Shown here: in pieces, positions 1 through 12,100 of the stretch
Numbering within the stretch: position 1 is the first letter of the stretch
Layout: every line of letters begins with the position of its first letter
Origin: Mastigias papua
Taxonomy: Eukaryota > Cnidaria > Scyphozoa > Rhizostomeae > Mastigiidae
Reading direction: 5' to 3'
Assembly: GCA_964019165.1 (NCBI GenBank)
Contig: OZ025267.1
Span: 14,489,324 to 14,553,323 of the forward strand
Length of the DNA stretch: 64,000 bases
The notes under the pieces: generated by a model
The model's database searches: none
What the model was told of the DNA's origin: nothing
What the model saw: only the letters and a program-made list of their open reading frames with translations
Translations under genes and position numbers: made by a program

Positions 1-175
1 TAGGGGGGGGGGTTGAATTAGATTTAAAACTCTGAGGAGCCGTACCCCCAGGCTCAATATGTCCCTAGTTTTCTTCAAGATAAATTTTGTAATTGATTCG
101 ATTTAGAAGAGAAAAGATTTGAAGAGATAGGAGACCTCTAGCCAGGATGAATCTATATAATGTAATTGCTCTATG

Positions 176-935
176 TCATCCTTTCGTCGCGTATTTTGTT
201 GTACGCTGTACTGAAGGGAGCGGTCCTAGAAAGGTATGGTCCGCTAAAAGTGCTTCCCACTCAAGTCTGTAGTGGCTGGTGCCGCCTCTACAAGAAACTA
301 CCCCCTTTTCGAAGTATGATGAACGAAGACCCTGGATGAAATAAAAGTAGCGCTTTAGATCAGTAGAAATAACGTGAAAAGACGTGGGCTTACGTCCCAC
401 AGGGTGCGATTCGGATTCCAAAGGGGCAATTTTGTGGAGCTGAGATCCGGATCTAACTTCTAGCAAACTAACAATCTTTCTATTTTGATCTGACAGATGC
501 TTTTTAGGCCATTTCAGCCAGAGGTTAAATTGATAAAAACTGCCTTTTCCGACCCAACTATGGCCAAAAGGGGGGAGAGTTCTTCCTACACCACCAAACG
601 CAGATACCAAATCCCTAAGAATAAATTCAATTACTCTAACTAACACTTTCTTTAAAACTCGTACTGTTCCTAATAAAGCAGCTTTCTATATCAAAGGTAA
701 GTTCGCCTCAACTCCCATCTTTGACTTTTATCAATCCAGTCATTAAATCCTTTTGTCACACATCCCAATGCACCAACTACAACGGGTGCTACCGTTGCTC
801 TTCTCAAAGCCTTTGTTCTTAAAACTTCCCTCTTCCGATCTTTTCGTGCATTTCTTGAATTATAGGCGACACTCTTTATGGGGAAATTTCTTCCATGAGA
901 CTAAGGCTCAAATGATTAATGGTTTTGAACATCTC
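176..935 (-). mobile_element. Decayed non-LTR retrotransposon, C-terminal end of the RT polyprotein
   Basis: Seen: read on the minus strand from about 935 down, the translation contains APVVVGALGCVTKGFNDWID and then, after a frame change, KAALLGTVRVLKKVL. Known: this pair of motifs (VIPVVVGALG... then KTALLGTARILRKVL) marks the C-terminus of a widespread class of animal non-LTR reverse transcriptases. The 156-codon open frame at 176-646 continues directly from the second motif, so it is probably the end of the same polyprotein or read-through into its 3' region, not an independent gene. A stop and a frame change separate the two motifs, so this copy is dead. The RT catalytic core is absent. 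The tail after the second motif matches nothing I recognise. Confidence 0.6.
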
Positions 936-1164
936 AGATAGCGTTAAAAATATTGTTCAGACAAAATAGCGTACATATGTCAGAATTCGGCAAAGACACA
1001 ATAAAACTAGTCAACCGCTCTGCAGTAGTTTTCAGCAAAAATGTAAAATAATGTATATGAATGTGTTTTAGCTCTTATAGCTAATAAACATCAAAATTCA
1101 GTCACAAACTCATTACTTGTGTATATAATGTGTATACTACTCAAAATGGTAACCTTAAAATGGT

Positions 1165-2245
1165 ACTCGAAAAGACACGAGAATGATATGAACAAGATCG
1201 GCTTCCCAACTCATATAATCCCACCAATAAAAGTAGTGTACGACCAACAAAAAAGCAGTGGTAAGAACAAGCTATGGGTTAACTGAATGGTTTGAGATTG
1301 GACAAAGGGTAAGGCAAGGGTGTATCATTTCTCCACATTTCTCCACACCTTTTTAACATCTATGCAGAAACTGTAATGAGAAACCCACTCGAAGATTTTG
1401 AGGGAAGCATTGCTGTTGGAGGTCACAAAATAACAAATCTAAGATACGCTGATGATATTGTGCAAATTGCTGGGAGTTTAGAAGAGCTTCAAGACCTTGT
1501 AGACAGAGCAAAAATGGAGAGTGAAAAAGATGATCTATTTCTTAATGCCAAGAAAATGAAGGTTATGAAAATTCAACGAAATCCAACAAACCATGGAATT
1601 GTGATAGATAGAGGCACTTCTGAAACCGTCACGAAGTTCAAATATCTTGGAGCAATATTCACTAACAACGGCGATGACTCAACTGAAGTAAAAAGAAGAA
1701 TCTGAATAACAAAGAATACAAAGGTTGCCCTTAGCAAAATCTGAAAAGATAAGAATATTTCGTTAACCACCAAAAACAGAGTTCTTAAGACACTTGCATT
1801 TCCTATCGTGTCCTATGGAGCAGAATGTAGGGTACTAAAAGCTGCTGACAGGATACGAATAGAGAGTTTTGAAATGTGATACTACAGACGAGTTCTAAGA
1901 ATTAACTGAACGGAGAAAATGACCAATGAGGATGTGCTGGAGAAAAACTGCGAGAGACGGCTCATCAATATCTTGGATGCAAGAATACTGACATTCATCG
2001 GACACCAGTCAAGTAAAGGGTGTACATTGGAAAAGATGTTGCTATTAGGCTAGGTATATAGAAAGAGACTGAGAGGAAGACCAAAGGCCAGACAAAATGA
2101 CAACATCAAGGAGAATTGCAGGTTGGAGATAGTTGAGACTGAGAGGAAGGCTCAAGAGAGGGCAGGATGGAGGCGGTTGGTGCAGAAGGCCACAGCTGTT
2201 CGGCAACGAACTACCCGTTCTTGATGATGATACTCCCTCAGAAGC
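1165..2245 (+). mobile_element. Decayed non-LTR reverse transcriptase fragment (RT motif C to C-terminus)
   Basis: Seen: translation of the plus strand gives a broken RT. From about 1280, one frame reads TEWFEIGQRVRQGCIISPHL (motif B region). The open frame 1376-1705 holds NLRYADDIVQIA (catalytic YADD, motif C), the LFLNAKKMKVMKI segment and KFKYLGAIFTNNGDDSTEVK. Further pieces read FPIVSYGAECRVLK and RLRGRPKARQNDNIKE, a usual C-terminal signature of this class. In-frame stops occur at about 1703, 1742, 1878, 1908 and 2050, so it cannot make a full enzyme. The 5' part (endonuclease and RT motif A) is missing. The order of motifs shows plus-strand orientation. A related copy lies at 62.96-63.89 kb on the other strand. 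Confidence 0.8.
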
Positions 2246-3176
2246 TGATACCACATATGTACAGTAGATCAAGAATATTTAAAAATTATGATATGAGCAA
2301 ATATGCTGCCTTTACCATCAGTACTAGGATGTATATAACACGAAGCATTATGATCATAATAGACAAATGGATTTCAAAAACGGCAAGAAAAAACCAATTA
2401 AATCTATACATATTAGTGAATAAACGTAATAAGTATATCTGAAACTGCTCAAGCCAAAGAACTAATGTGAAAAGGGAACTGCTTTCACAAACTAATAAGA
2501 CCCATTATTCTCTAATATCCAAGGAGTCTCCGCTATGGTTCCCACCATGTATATAATTATGCAACGCATGTTGTTATAAGGAACCTAGCTAAAGATCTAG
2601 TTCTCAAAATAACTTATTAACAAGCATCAGCGCACACTCTTCTAGGAAATACTGCTACCGGGATTTAAACATACTTCCTGTGAATTTGGCTACAATGAAT
2701 GAAGCTGGCCTCCTCATTCTCAATTATTTGCAGCGATAAAAAATATCAAAATCATGAAGTTCTTCTGGGATTATATCTTCTGGGATTTTGTCCTTAGCAG
2801 TACAAGTTGCTCAGATTTTTTGGCCTTCTAACTGTAGATTCTTTAAAAAGTGTTTCCTAATAAAATTACGCGTACAGCCCCGTTCATAACGTTTTTCGGG
2901 AAAGATTACAATTTGGTACTCCCAAGGAAAAAGTTTTCTTCGCTATCAAAGTTCAGTCTTTAGCATTGCCAGTTTGGCCTTTATTTACTACCAGCTATCC
3001 GTGCAATAGCGTCTCATTCTGACAACCAAATTGCCATCATGTGAATTTTTAATGAAATTTTTCCTTTATACAACTGCAGAGGAATCTGAAACGCACTCTA
3101 CAACCATACTACACTTCAAATCCATAGCCAATTCCGATCTTTCTGTCTTCCATAAAAATATTCTACAGGATGTCTA
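2246..3176. other. Spacer 3' of WDR77; no gene seen
   Basis: Between the RT fragment and the WDR77 stop codon I see no coding signature. The only recognisable item is a polyadenylation hexamer on the minus strand at 2980-2985. Confidence 0.4.
2980..2985 (-). terminator. Candidate polyadenylation signal of WDR77
   Basis: The minus strand reads AATAAA here, about 190 bases past the WDR77 stop codon at 3177-3179. It is the first exact hexamer I noticed downstream. The cleavage site is not determinable from sequence alone. Confidence 0.45.
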
Positions 3177-6100
3177 TCACTCATGGTCCTCTATGGTAGT
3201 TTGCAATACCCTACCATCCCAAGCACAAGTCCAGCAGGCCGTCTTCTCTGTGTCCCATGCAAGTCCTCTGATATAATCTTCATGTATCTTTTTATCAAAC
3301 CTGGAGCAACAAAGTGACATTATGTGAGACTGGCATTGTACAAAACTTTGGTGACCTATATGAGATTTTAAAGAGTTTTTTTTCTATCAATCAAAATACA
3401 CTTATTACAATAAAATGCAACTACTGTGCCCATCCCGGAGGGAATAGACACTAAGTCGTCGGAGTTGCCTCCAAGAACGGGCACTTACAATTTAATTTAA
3501 TACTCGAAAGAGAAAAACAACGAGGAAACAAAACAAACATGTCAGATTGACTTCAATTTCAAGTTCTGCAAATATTACCCAGCCTCAAACATGAGACAAA
3601 AATTCGACAAACGCTGAGAGTGCACCAGATGTGTGAAGTACACATGGCTGCTAAAATGCACCTAATGTGGAAAATGATGTAATAATAGACAGGGTATCAT
3701 AAAACTAATCTAATCTTACAAATTTGTCTTACCAAAGTTCTTTCCATCAAAATTATCCATAATAACCTACTGCTACAAACTGCAGGTCCTAAGTTCTACT
3801 TACAGAGAAACATTTCTGACTGTGTCTTGAACATGAAGTTTCAAATCATCAGAAATGCTTGCTAACAAATCCTCCCTGAAAAGAACGCTCAATTTGTTAG
3901 GTCTATGGCAGTAAATACATATCTCATATTTGCACACAGCATATGACATTTTCCAATACTATTATAATTATAATGCATTATGATGACAAGCAGGCTTTGA
4001 GCTTTGCTCACTCTCGGTCTCCCAAATGCCCTCATAGATATATTTACAAAGGCGTTTGTTGCTGTCTCAAAAACGCGGATATCATCCAAAAGAAAATCAA
4101 AAAGGAAAGCTAAGTGTAGCCTTGAAAGCAATTCTGAACTCAAATTGACCCTTGAAAGTGCCTTAAGCACACAGACTATAATTGTGATGGATATGCGCCT
4201 TTAAATAGGGCACAAATGGATAAAACAGACTTTAATCATAGATGACAATAGAATGGACAATAGGTAACAAAAAAATCTCAAAATCTCAAATGGAGCAGTC
4301 CAAGAAAAAACTGAATCCCGGAAAGAGTCAAATACAAATATACAAAAGACATACAAACAAAGAAAGCAGTAGTTAAAACTCTAACTGGGTCGATCGCCCC
4401 CCTTCCCCTCCCCAACCCACTTCGAGTGAGCGATGTACGGCACTGGCAACAACTTTTTCACGATAAGGTATGGCTCTGAAGCACCAATAATCCCAAGTCA
4501 CATTTAGATGCATAGCACGAAATAGTACTGAATTATACGGTGAACTGTGATATGGTATGGCACACGTGAAGAAGCTACAACTTCACCAATAAGTATTAGA
4601 AATATTGAAATGGCAGGCGTTAGGGCATTAATCTTAAGACAATAATCCCGAAACAATGTACATACATGTGTGAATTTTGAACTGTAGTAATCCATTACCA
4701 ACTGTTAAGAGTGTTGTTTCGAAATGCTTAAGTACGCATCCTATTCACGACGATCTACTGAATATGTTTGAAATAAAGAAGCATATTAAGATACGTATCT
4801 GTTGAAAATTACCTTTCATGATGGAAAGCAATCCTGTTGACATCCTTCCTATGTGGGTGGTATTCTGTTATAGATCTGAATGAACTTACAGCCTCTGTAC
4901 ATATGACTTGTCCATTATTACAACCTTCATGATAGAAAAGGCTTCTGAAAACACATCCCAAAAAATCAGAGGTATTAGAAAAATGATTCTCAAACAGTAC
5001 TCATTCCCACTGGACTGACTGGAAGAGAAAATGACATTCTAAGCAACAATAGGTATATTAGATTTCTCCCTTTGCTTCTTGGTTGTTTTTCTATTATTTA
5101 CTAATCACAGACTATGAAGACTATTAAAATTGAGAGTAGTCTGTCTGTGTTCATAGCAGGTAAACAGGGTATTTTAAAATACTATTGATTTACATCCCAT
5201 CAGCATGACCCTCTTATATAACAAGGAGTAATATTTAGTCTCATATGGTAGAGGTTCCCTGAGCCACTCAAATGGGTGTTTCATTCGGGTACAATCCTAC
5301 TATCCTTTTATTGATGATTAAAATAAAAAGTACCACTAGTGGATTGCTAGATTTATAGGCTAATATACTCACCAAAAGCTACCCTTGCTGCTGATGGGTG
5401 CCATGCAATTGAGCAAGGAAACTTTGACTGCTCAGAAGCTAAAAGAAATAAAACAAAATATCAGAAAAATTACTTGAAAATAGATTTTTCTCTTCCCTGG
5501 TTTGTAGGTACTGCACCAAAAGTAAGACTGAAAACTTTGCAATTTTTGTATAAACGTCTTTTTCTGACATACAAGCACACGCACTTCAAGAATGCTGCTT
5601 GAAGTACAGTTAAGTGTTTCCCTTGCAGCATCTGCAAGAATTTTTCAGGATAACGATAGGGTATGTTTAGGAAAAAACTGGAGTTGGCTTCAAAAAGAGT
5701 ATGAAAGATGGACCAAACATTGGGCACCTTCTTATAAAGCTATCATGAAGGTGAGGGCCATTGAGAAGTATGAGAATTGCGAAGGAATTTACCTGAAGTC
5801 CCATGCATATATGATGCAAAAGGACAAGAGAGAGTTTACTCATTTGATACATGATTAATGATATTGTTAAGTATGTTTCTATCATCACCTAAACAAAAAA
5901 AGCTCACTGCATTTCAATTTCTATTCAACTCATTGTCATTTCAAAATTTCAAGTTACAAATTAAAGCAATGCATTATTAATAGTAAGTGTCGAAACTTGC
6001 ACATATTGGATTTCTTAAGGAAGACCTTTTAGAAACAGAAAATTCCACGATCGCATTCAGCCTGTCTTCGTTGATGGTTGGAGTTGAAGCTGTATCATTT

Positions 6101-9100
6101 AACTTGCAGAGAACAAGGATCCAGAGATACACCATGTTCTGCTAACGGGCTGATCTACTGACTAACATTGGACACAATTTTACACACATATATACCAGTG
6201 GGGTGCTGGACGGAGGGCAAGGCGACATGTGTCCCCTTGAGAAAGGATTTCAATGTGCGCCAAGACGATATATTGACCTTTCTTCATTTTTCAGACGCCA
6301 CAAAACCCGCCAAAAGTTCGTAGGACACTTACAAAATATGATAAAAAACCGTTTTCCTCTCAACTTTCCAATGCACTTCACACGTATCACATTCCCCTGG
6401 AACAATGCTGTTTCATCTATGAAATACTTGAAGTTATTGTCTAAATGAAATTTTAGCTATATCGCATATACTTCTCCTAAAAATAACATTGTGCAGGGGG
6501 ATGAGGGGGGTAAAAGATTAGCATTGAATACCAAAGTCCAAAGTGTCTCAGAACTTTTGGCGAATATTGTGGCTACCTAGGTAGCAGTAGTAATATAACT
6601 CCCTCTATCGTTTGCTATTATCCCATCATTCTAACAAAGAACGTACGCAACACTGCAGTCAATTGCTATGTTTTTTTCGGGAGATTTTCCAGTTTACAAG
6701 TCCACTTGATCGCTATTTACAATCCGTGGATTTGGACTTGGTAAAGCTATTTGAATGGTAAACGATGCCATCTTTCAGCTTGAATGACTAAGTGGACGCC
6801 CATAATATACATGGGACATTGCACACGTTTTACTAATGAGATACCTACCCAGCACCAGGCTTAGTTCCGAAAATTCGTTATTACTGGACGTCTTTTGACC
6901 ACATTTTAGTACCAAAAGCTCCATACAAGTTCCTTAATTTTAACTGCACATTCAGTGCCACAGATGTATTGAGTGTTCAGTGCTAAGACATGGCACTATA
7001 GAGACTACAAGTATAAACGGAAACCCGCATATGAAAAGCCAATCAATTAATACAATGATTAACACAATTCACGTAAATTTGCCTTCTAATCCTCGACTTT
7101 TTGCAGCGATAAGAATAGCTCAGATTGAAAAGTTCCAGGGAATTGGTCATTAGTAGTAACATTTCCTTAGTGTTTTTAGCCTTCTAGAAGTAGGTTTCTA
7201 ACAAAGCGGTTCCCTTTTAAAAGAAAAACATGTAAGTTGGAATTTTGACCGAAAAAGAATCAATTGGAAGCTAAACACAATACGATTCCGTCATCACGTT
7301 CTATGTTGTAATACATCAAGTTCATCCTAGCTAGCTTTGGTCCTATAAACAAGGTTTGTTTTGTTGGTAAAGAATTACCACCAAGTGTTGTACTTCCACA
7401 GCAAATTGTGAATAGAAATGTGAGTCTTTTCCAACTTTCCTATAATCTCTCTGCACTCCATATATCCTATGAGCTCCGTAACTTTATGGTAAACCTAACG
7501 TTGGCAGCTTTCAAAATGATAAATTTTTTTATGGAAATGCATGAAACGGGGTTCCTGTATGACATGAAGAAAAGGGGAATTTCTACAAAAAAACACTCAT
7601 TTACATATTAAGTAAAATCTGTCGGGTAATTTCGATCTAGCGAAACTACAGTAATCCTTCAAAATTTGTTCCTTAAGCTATTGCCAAAAAGGTTATTTTT
7701 AAATAGAAACCTGTTTGAATTGAAATTGCTCATTCTTTAACTATCTCAGATTATGCAGCTATGGCTCTATGGTTATAATGACAGCTTGTTCGTAGCTAAA
7801 TAGGTCTTGTAAACTATTTCCAAAGAGAAAGGTATAGCCGGTTCCTCAATATGGGGGAAGTCTATTTCTAATTATATCCACCGGGCAGCATACTTAGCTG
7901 CAAAAACAAGTCTGTGCTGATGGTAAGGGGGCGCTAGTTTTCTTAGCCATGAAAGTGCCCCCTAGCAGATAACCCCCAGCACGAAACATTACGTATGAAT
8001 TAATGAATAACTATAAATACTGATACTGAACACAATACTGATGACGAAACATTATGTATGAATTAATGAATAACCATAAAAAGAAGCAGGTTTGCCGAGT
8101 GAGAGAAATGGAAAGACAAGATAAACAAAAGCAAAGGAATGACCCGTGTGAAGTGATGACAGGGATGATGTAAGGGTGATGTTTGAATGTGACTTGGCCG
8201 TGGATGTCATGGCAAAAATGGAAAGGCCGATTGTGAATGAATGTTGAGTAAACGAAGGCCTGAAATTAAGGTTGAACTCGCGGTGTTTAGGGTCTCTAAA
8301 AAAACTAACGTAAGGAGAGCACCCCTTGTAGTGTAACAATGTTGGGAATACTAGGAGGCGTGCATAATACTGCAAATAGCTGAAAAGCCACTTGGGGTTC
8401 TTATTCGTATTATAGATCCCAATCTTTGGTCCATATTTGGGCAGGAATGGATATCTATTTGACAAATATGCTTATCACATGTTGTTTGGTAAAAAAACAA
8501 AAGCAAATATTTCTAACAATTTCATGCTTTTCTCTTAACTTTTCATCAAATCAGAAAACAACCTTGTATGTATGTAAAAATACAATATTATATAGTTACA
8601 ATGCAAATGTCATCTTCAATCTTCAAGCAGCTTTTCCATATATAAAATGAAATTGTCACAGTGAAGGGCTTACGTTTTTAAGCTTTATTCCTATTTAAGA
8701 ACCCTTGTGTGATCATCATCAGTTCAAATAAGCACCCTTTCTTGTATATGAGGTGCACTACTACTAACTCTTACCCCATGGTACTTATTCAGGCAGGGAT
8801 GGCTGTTCAGCAGTGGGAAATTATTCAGCCATTTACAGCAATAGTAAGTAGTTTATAGATATAGATATATAAAAAGCTTTTGACTCACCTAATAGAAATG
8901 CTGGTTGAGCATCTCTAATGTCATAGATAAAAACATTACCATCCTAAAAACATGCAGACATAAATCACCAAACTTCAAAATGTAGCATTAGGACCTTCGT
9001 AAGAATACACTATATTCCTCTTATATGCATACTCTCCAGGCTCTAATAGACGTCCCCCCCGCTTATTAATGTTTTGATTTTTTTCCACCCGGGACATTCT

Positions 9101-12100
9101 TATTCCAACCCCCCTGTTTATTAATTATCAATATACATTCCACCCAAGACATTTTTCAGTTTGACACATTTTGTTCCTTGCTAGCAACTTGGCTTTTAAC
9201 TGCCCAACTTACGTTCATTGTGTTGAGTTTTTTAGATTGAGCTTTTGGTTTTTATTTCTTACAGTTGGTATTTGTTTATAGTGTAAATACTTATATCTTG
9301 TTGAAAGTGTAATCGTATTTTGTTAATGTAGTACTTGTATTTTGTCAGTATTCGTATAAAGAGAGCTATCAATACAGACGTATTTGTCCAACCCTCAGGG
9401 CATTAGATTTTGCAATTTTTTCCAAACCCCTGTTTATTCCAACCCCCGGCTATTAAGTTTTGGCATTTTTTCCAACCCCCCGGCTTTTCCAGCCCCCCCC
9501 CATCTATTAGAGACCGGAGAGAGTGTATATACATACACAGCTGGTAAAGCACTGAACAATGAAAAGGGTGTATTCCAACCACAGCAATTAATCTGGACAT
9601 GGATAAAGAGTGATGAGTTCAGCCTTCTCTGTGAGGAAAACAGTTAACATATGATGTAACACATTCCATATGAGTGGTTGAGTGCAAGATGGTGTGTGAT
9701 GTACAACTTCAAAATTTTGAGAAAAGTATAGATTTGTTGAGGTCCCAATGTGAACTTTTCACACATTTTATGCTAATTAAAAACACTTGAATTCTGAACT
9801 GTAATTTCAATACCAGACCCTGAGCTCTATTTTTGGTTAGTAGTTTCCATTTTCAAACCTTTTAAAGATGTCTTTCACATAATTCAGCAGATAATAATTT
9901 AATGAATTTATAAACATATTGGCATTCAGAAAAATGATCCCATTTTAAGAACCTTGAAGCATAAAACTGTTAGAACTTCTTGGAAATGTATTATATATAT
10001 TCTATTTACTTAACATTCAAATTTCCTTACATTGGCCAGTATTTCATGGAATTAAAAAAGAAAGAACTAAGCAGGAAGGAACAAACAATAAATGGAGCAT
10101 GCAATTCCACATGCTTCATGGAGATGGTTGTAAGCTCCTTGTTTGGCTGTGATAATACCTACTAAATGCATTGGAAATTCTAATATCCAACATAACAGTT
10201 AAGGCTTCAACAGCATAAGTCATTACTTAGAGCATTCATCAAAAAATAGGAAACAGCTAGAAACGATCTCTTGGCAAAATGCAAATGGTACACACTAAAG
10301 AGACAAAAGGTTGTAAAATGGTAAAACAACTGGACCAGATACAAATGTCTACAATGTTCTAAAGCCTCAGGTAATGCTCGTACCATTCAGCAACTCTGCT
10401 TATAGCTCAATGAATTAATTCTTCATACAGAGTAAATTGAAATACTTTTCACTTTACATACAGACATGTCCAAATTTCCCATTGTAAACAAAAATAATGT
10501 AAACATTTACTTGAGAAACTGATGCCAAGAGGTCTGGATGAGCCTGACTCCAGGATACACATAGCACCTTGTCAGAATGAGCTTCAAAAAAGTTAAAGAA
10601 AGATCATTGTAACATAAAGATACTTTGCTTCTAAATGGTTCTGTTGATATTTCTTCTGTTGGATTGATTTAAGAAGATTAGAGGAAGCATATGTTGATTA
10701 TCACCAACAAATATGACAGTTGGTATAGTTCCTCTTACCCACACCAAATGTAGATAAAAATGGTCCCAGCTAGTACAAAAAAATAATTTAATAAAAAAAG
10801 TCTTTTACATGACAAGATATAGTATTATTCATGTTTACTAACATTACCATTTAATGTGTGAACTGATACTTCCACCTCCAAGTCCCATATTTTTACACTG
10901 TAATATAAATGAAAAAAATATAAAATACCTAAAGACAACTTTACAAAGCATGCATGAAGTACACTTTACTATGACTTATAGCCTTCCATTTCAGGTTTAA
11001 CAATTCATATCTTAGCAGGCTTCTCTTCTACTACATAGACAAATTACTAGAGGGCTCAGAGACATCTTAAAGAGACTTAGCAGTTTTTGGTAAGATGTCT
11101 TTTCTGCTGTTACTAGTGGTTTCTGTATGGGTAATCCCAACCTAAATAGCAAGGCATTTTGATCACAACAGCAACTCTTAGTTTTAGCAATAAGCACAAA
11201 CAAAATCTAAAACAAAAGGTATCTATTATATCAAAACCCTTCCATTTCTAAAAAACATGAAAAACTAGAAAACAATATAGCCTTGATCTTTTACTGGTAA
11301 CACATAAAAAGTCTAATGACATTTATAAACAATAATGAGCAACTGGAAGGAAACTTATAAAAACCATGCAACTGTCTCAAACAAGATTGAAAATGTGATT
11401 CTACCTCCCATCCCAACTCCCACTGACTATTTGCTGCTTGGTAGGATTTAAACTGATTGAACTGCAAACATCATTATGCTCCAAGTAGCTTATTGAATTC
11501 TCTATTGATCTGCCATCATCGAGTACAGTCCATAAATCAACTGCTCCTGAATCAGTTGCAACCAGGAGCCTTTTATTATCTAGCCAAATTACATCAGAAT
11601 TTCCAGCTTCTGTCTCTGTACTGATATCAATATGTGGAACAGCTGGGGCAAATTTTGGGTCAGAGTAAATGGCCAGAATACCATTCCATTTTCTTGATGC
11701 CAAATTTGAAGCAGTCACAGCTAATTCACCACCTACAAAAAGAGGATTGAATTTCAGATTCAGAGACTCTTGTCAGTGCTGATTTCAAGATGAAGTCAAG
11801 AGGGTACTAGAAGTCACTTTGACAATGAGAAGACATACAGCATTAAACAATAGCCAAGTTTGTAGGCATCGTGCAAAGAGCAAACTTTTTAGATTTGGGG
11901 ATGAGTGTAGATATTAAGATGATGAGATTTGCAAATGGCCAAAGAGAGATCGAAAATGTGAAAGAAAAGACACCAAATATTGTAATGATGAAAAAGTAAT
12001 GTGCAGATTTCCTACTCAAGTACACTAATTTTTAATCAAAATTAGGGGTGTGCATCATGCATGTGTGCACATAATAATAATAAATATAATAAATATGGTA

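Noticed and set aside
4004..4204. Plus-strand frame with an RKSKRKAK stretch in a WDR77 intron
   Set aside because: Open frames overlap on both strands and no family is recognisable.
5592..5858. 88-codon plus-strand frame (KNWSWLQKEYERW...) in a WDR77 intron
   Set aside because: A minus-strand frame overlaps it, no homology is recognised, and no neighbouring plus-strand exons are seen.
8052..8465. 137-codon minus-strand frame inside WDR77 intron 5
   Set aside because: No recognisable domain, no splice context and low-complexity Ser/Phe composition; probably chance.
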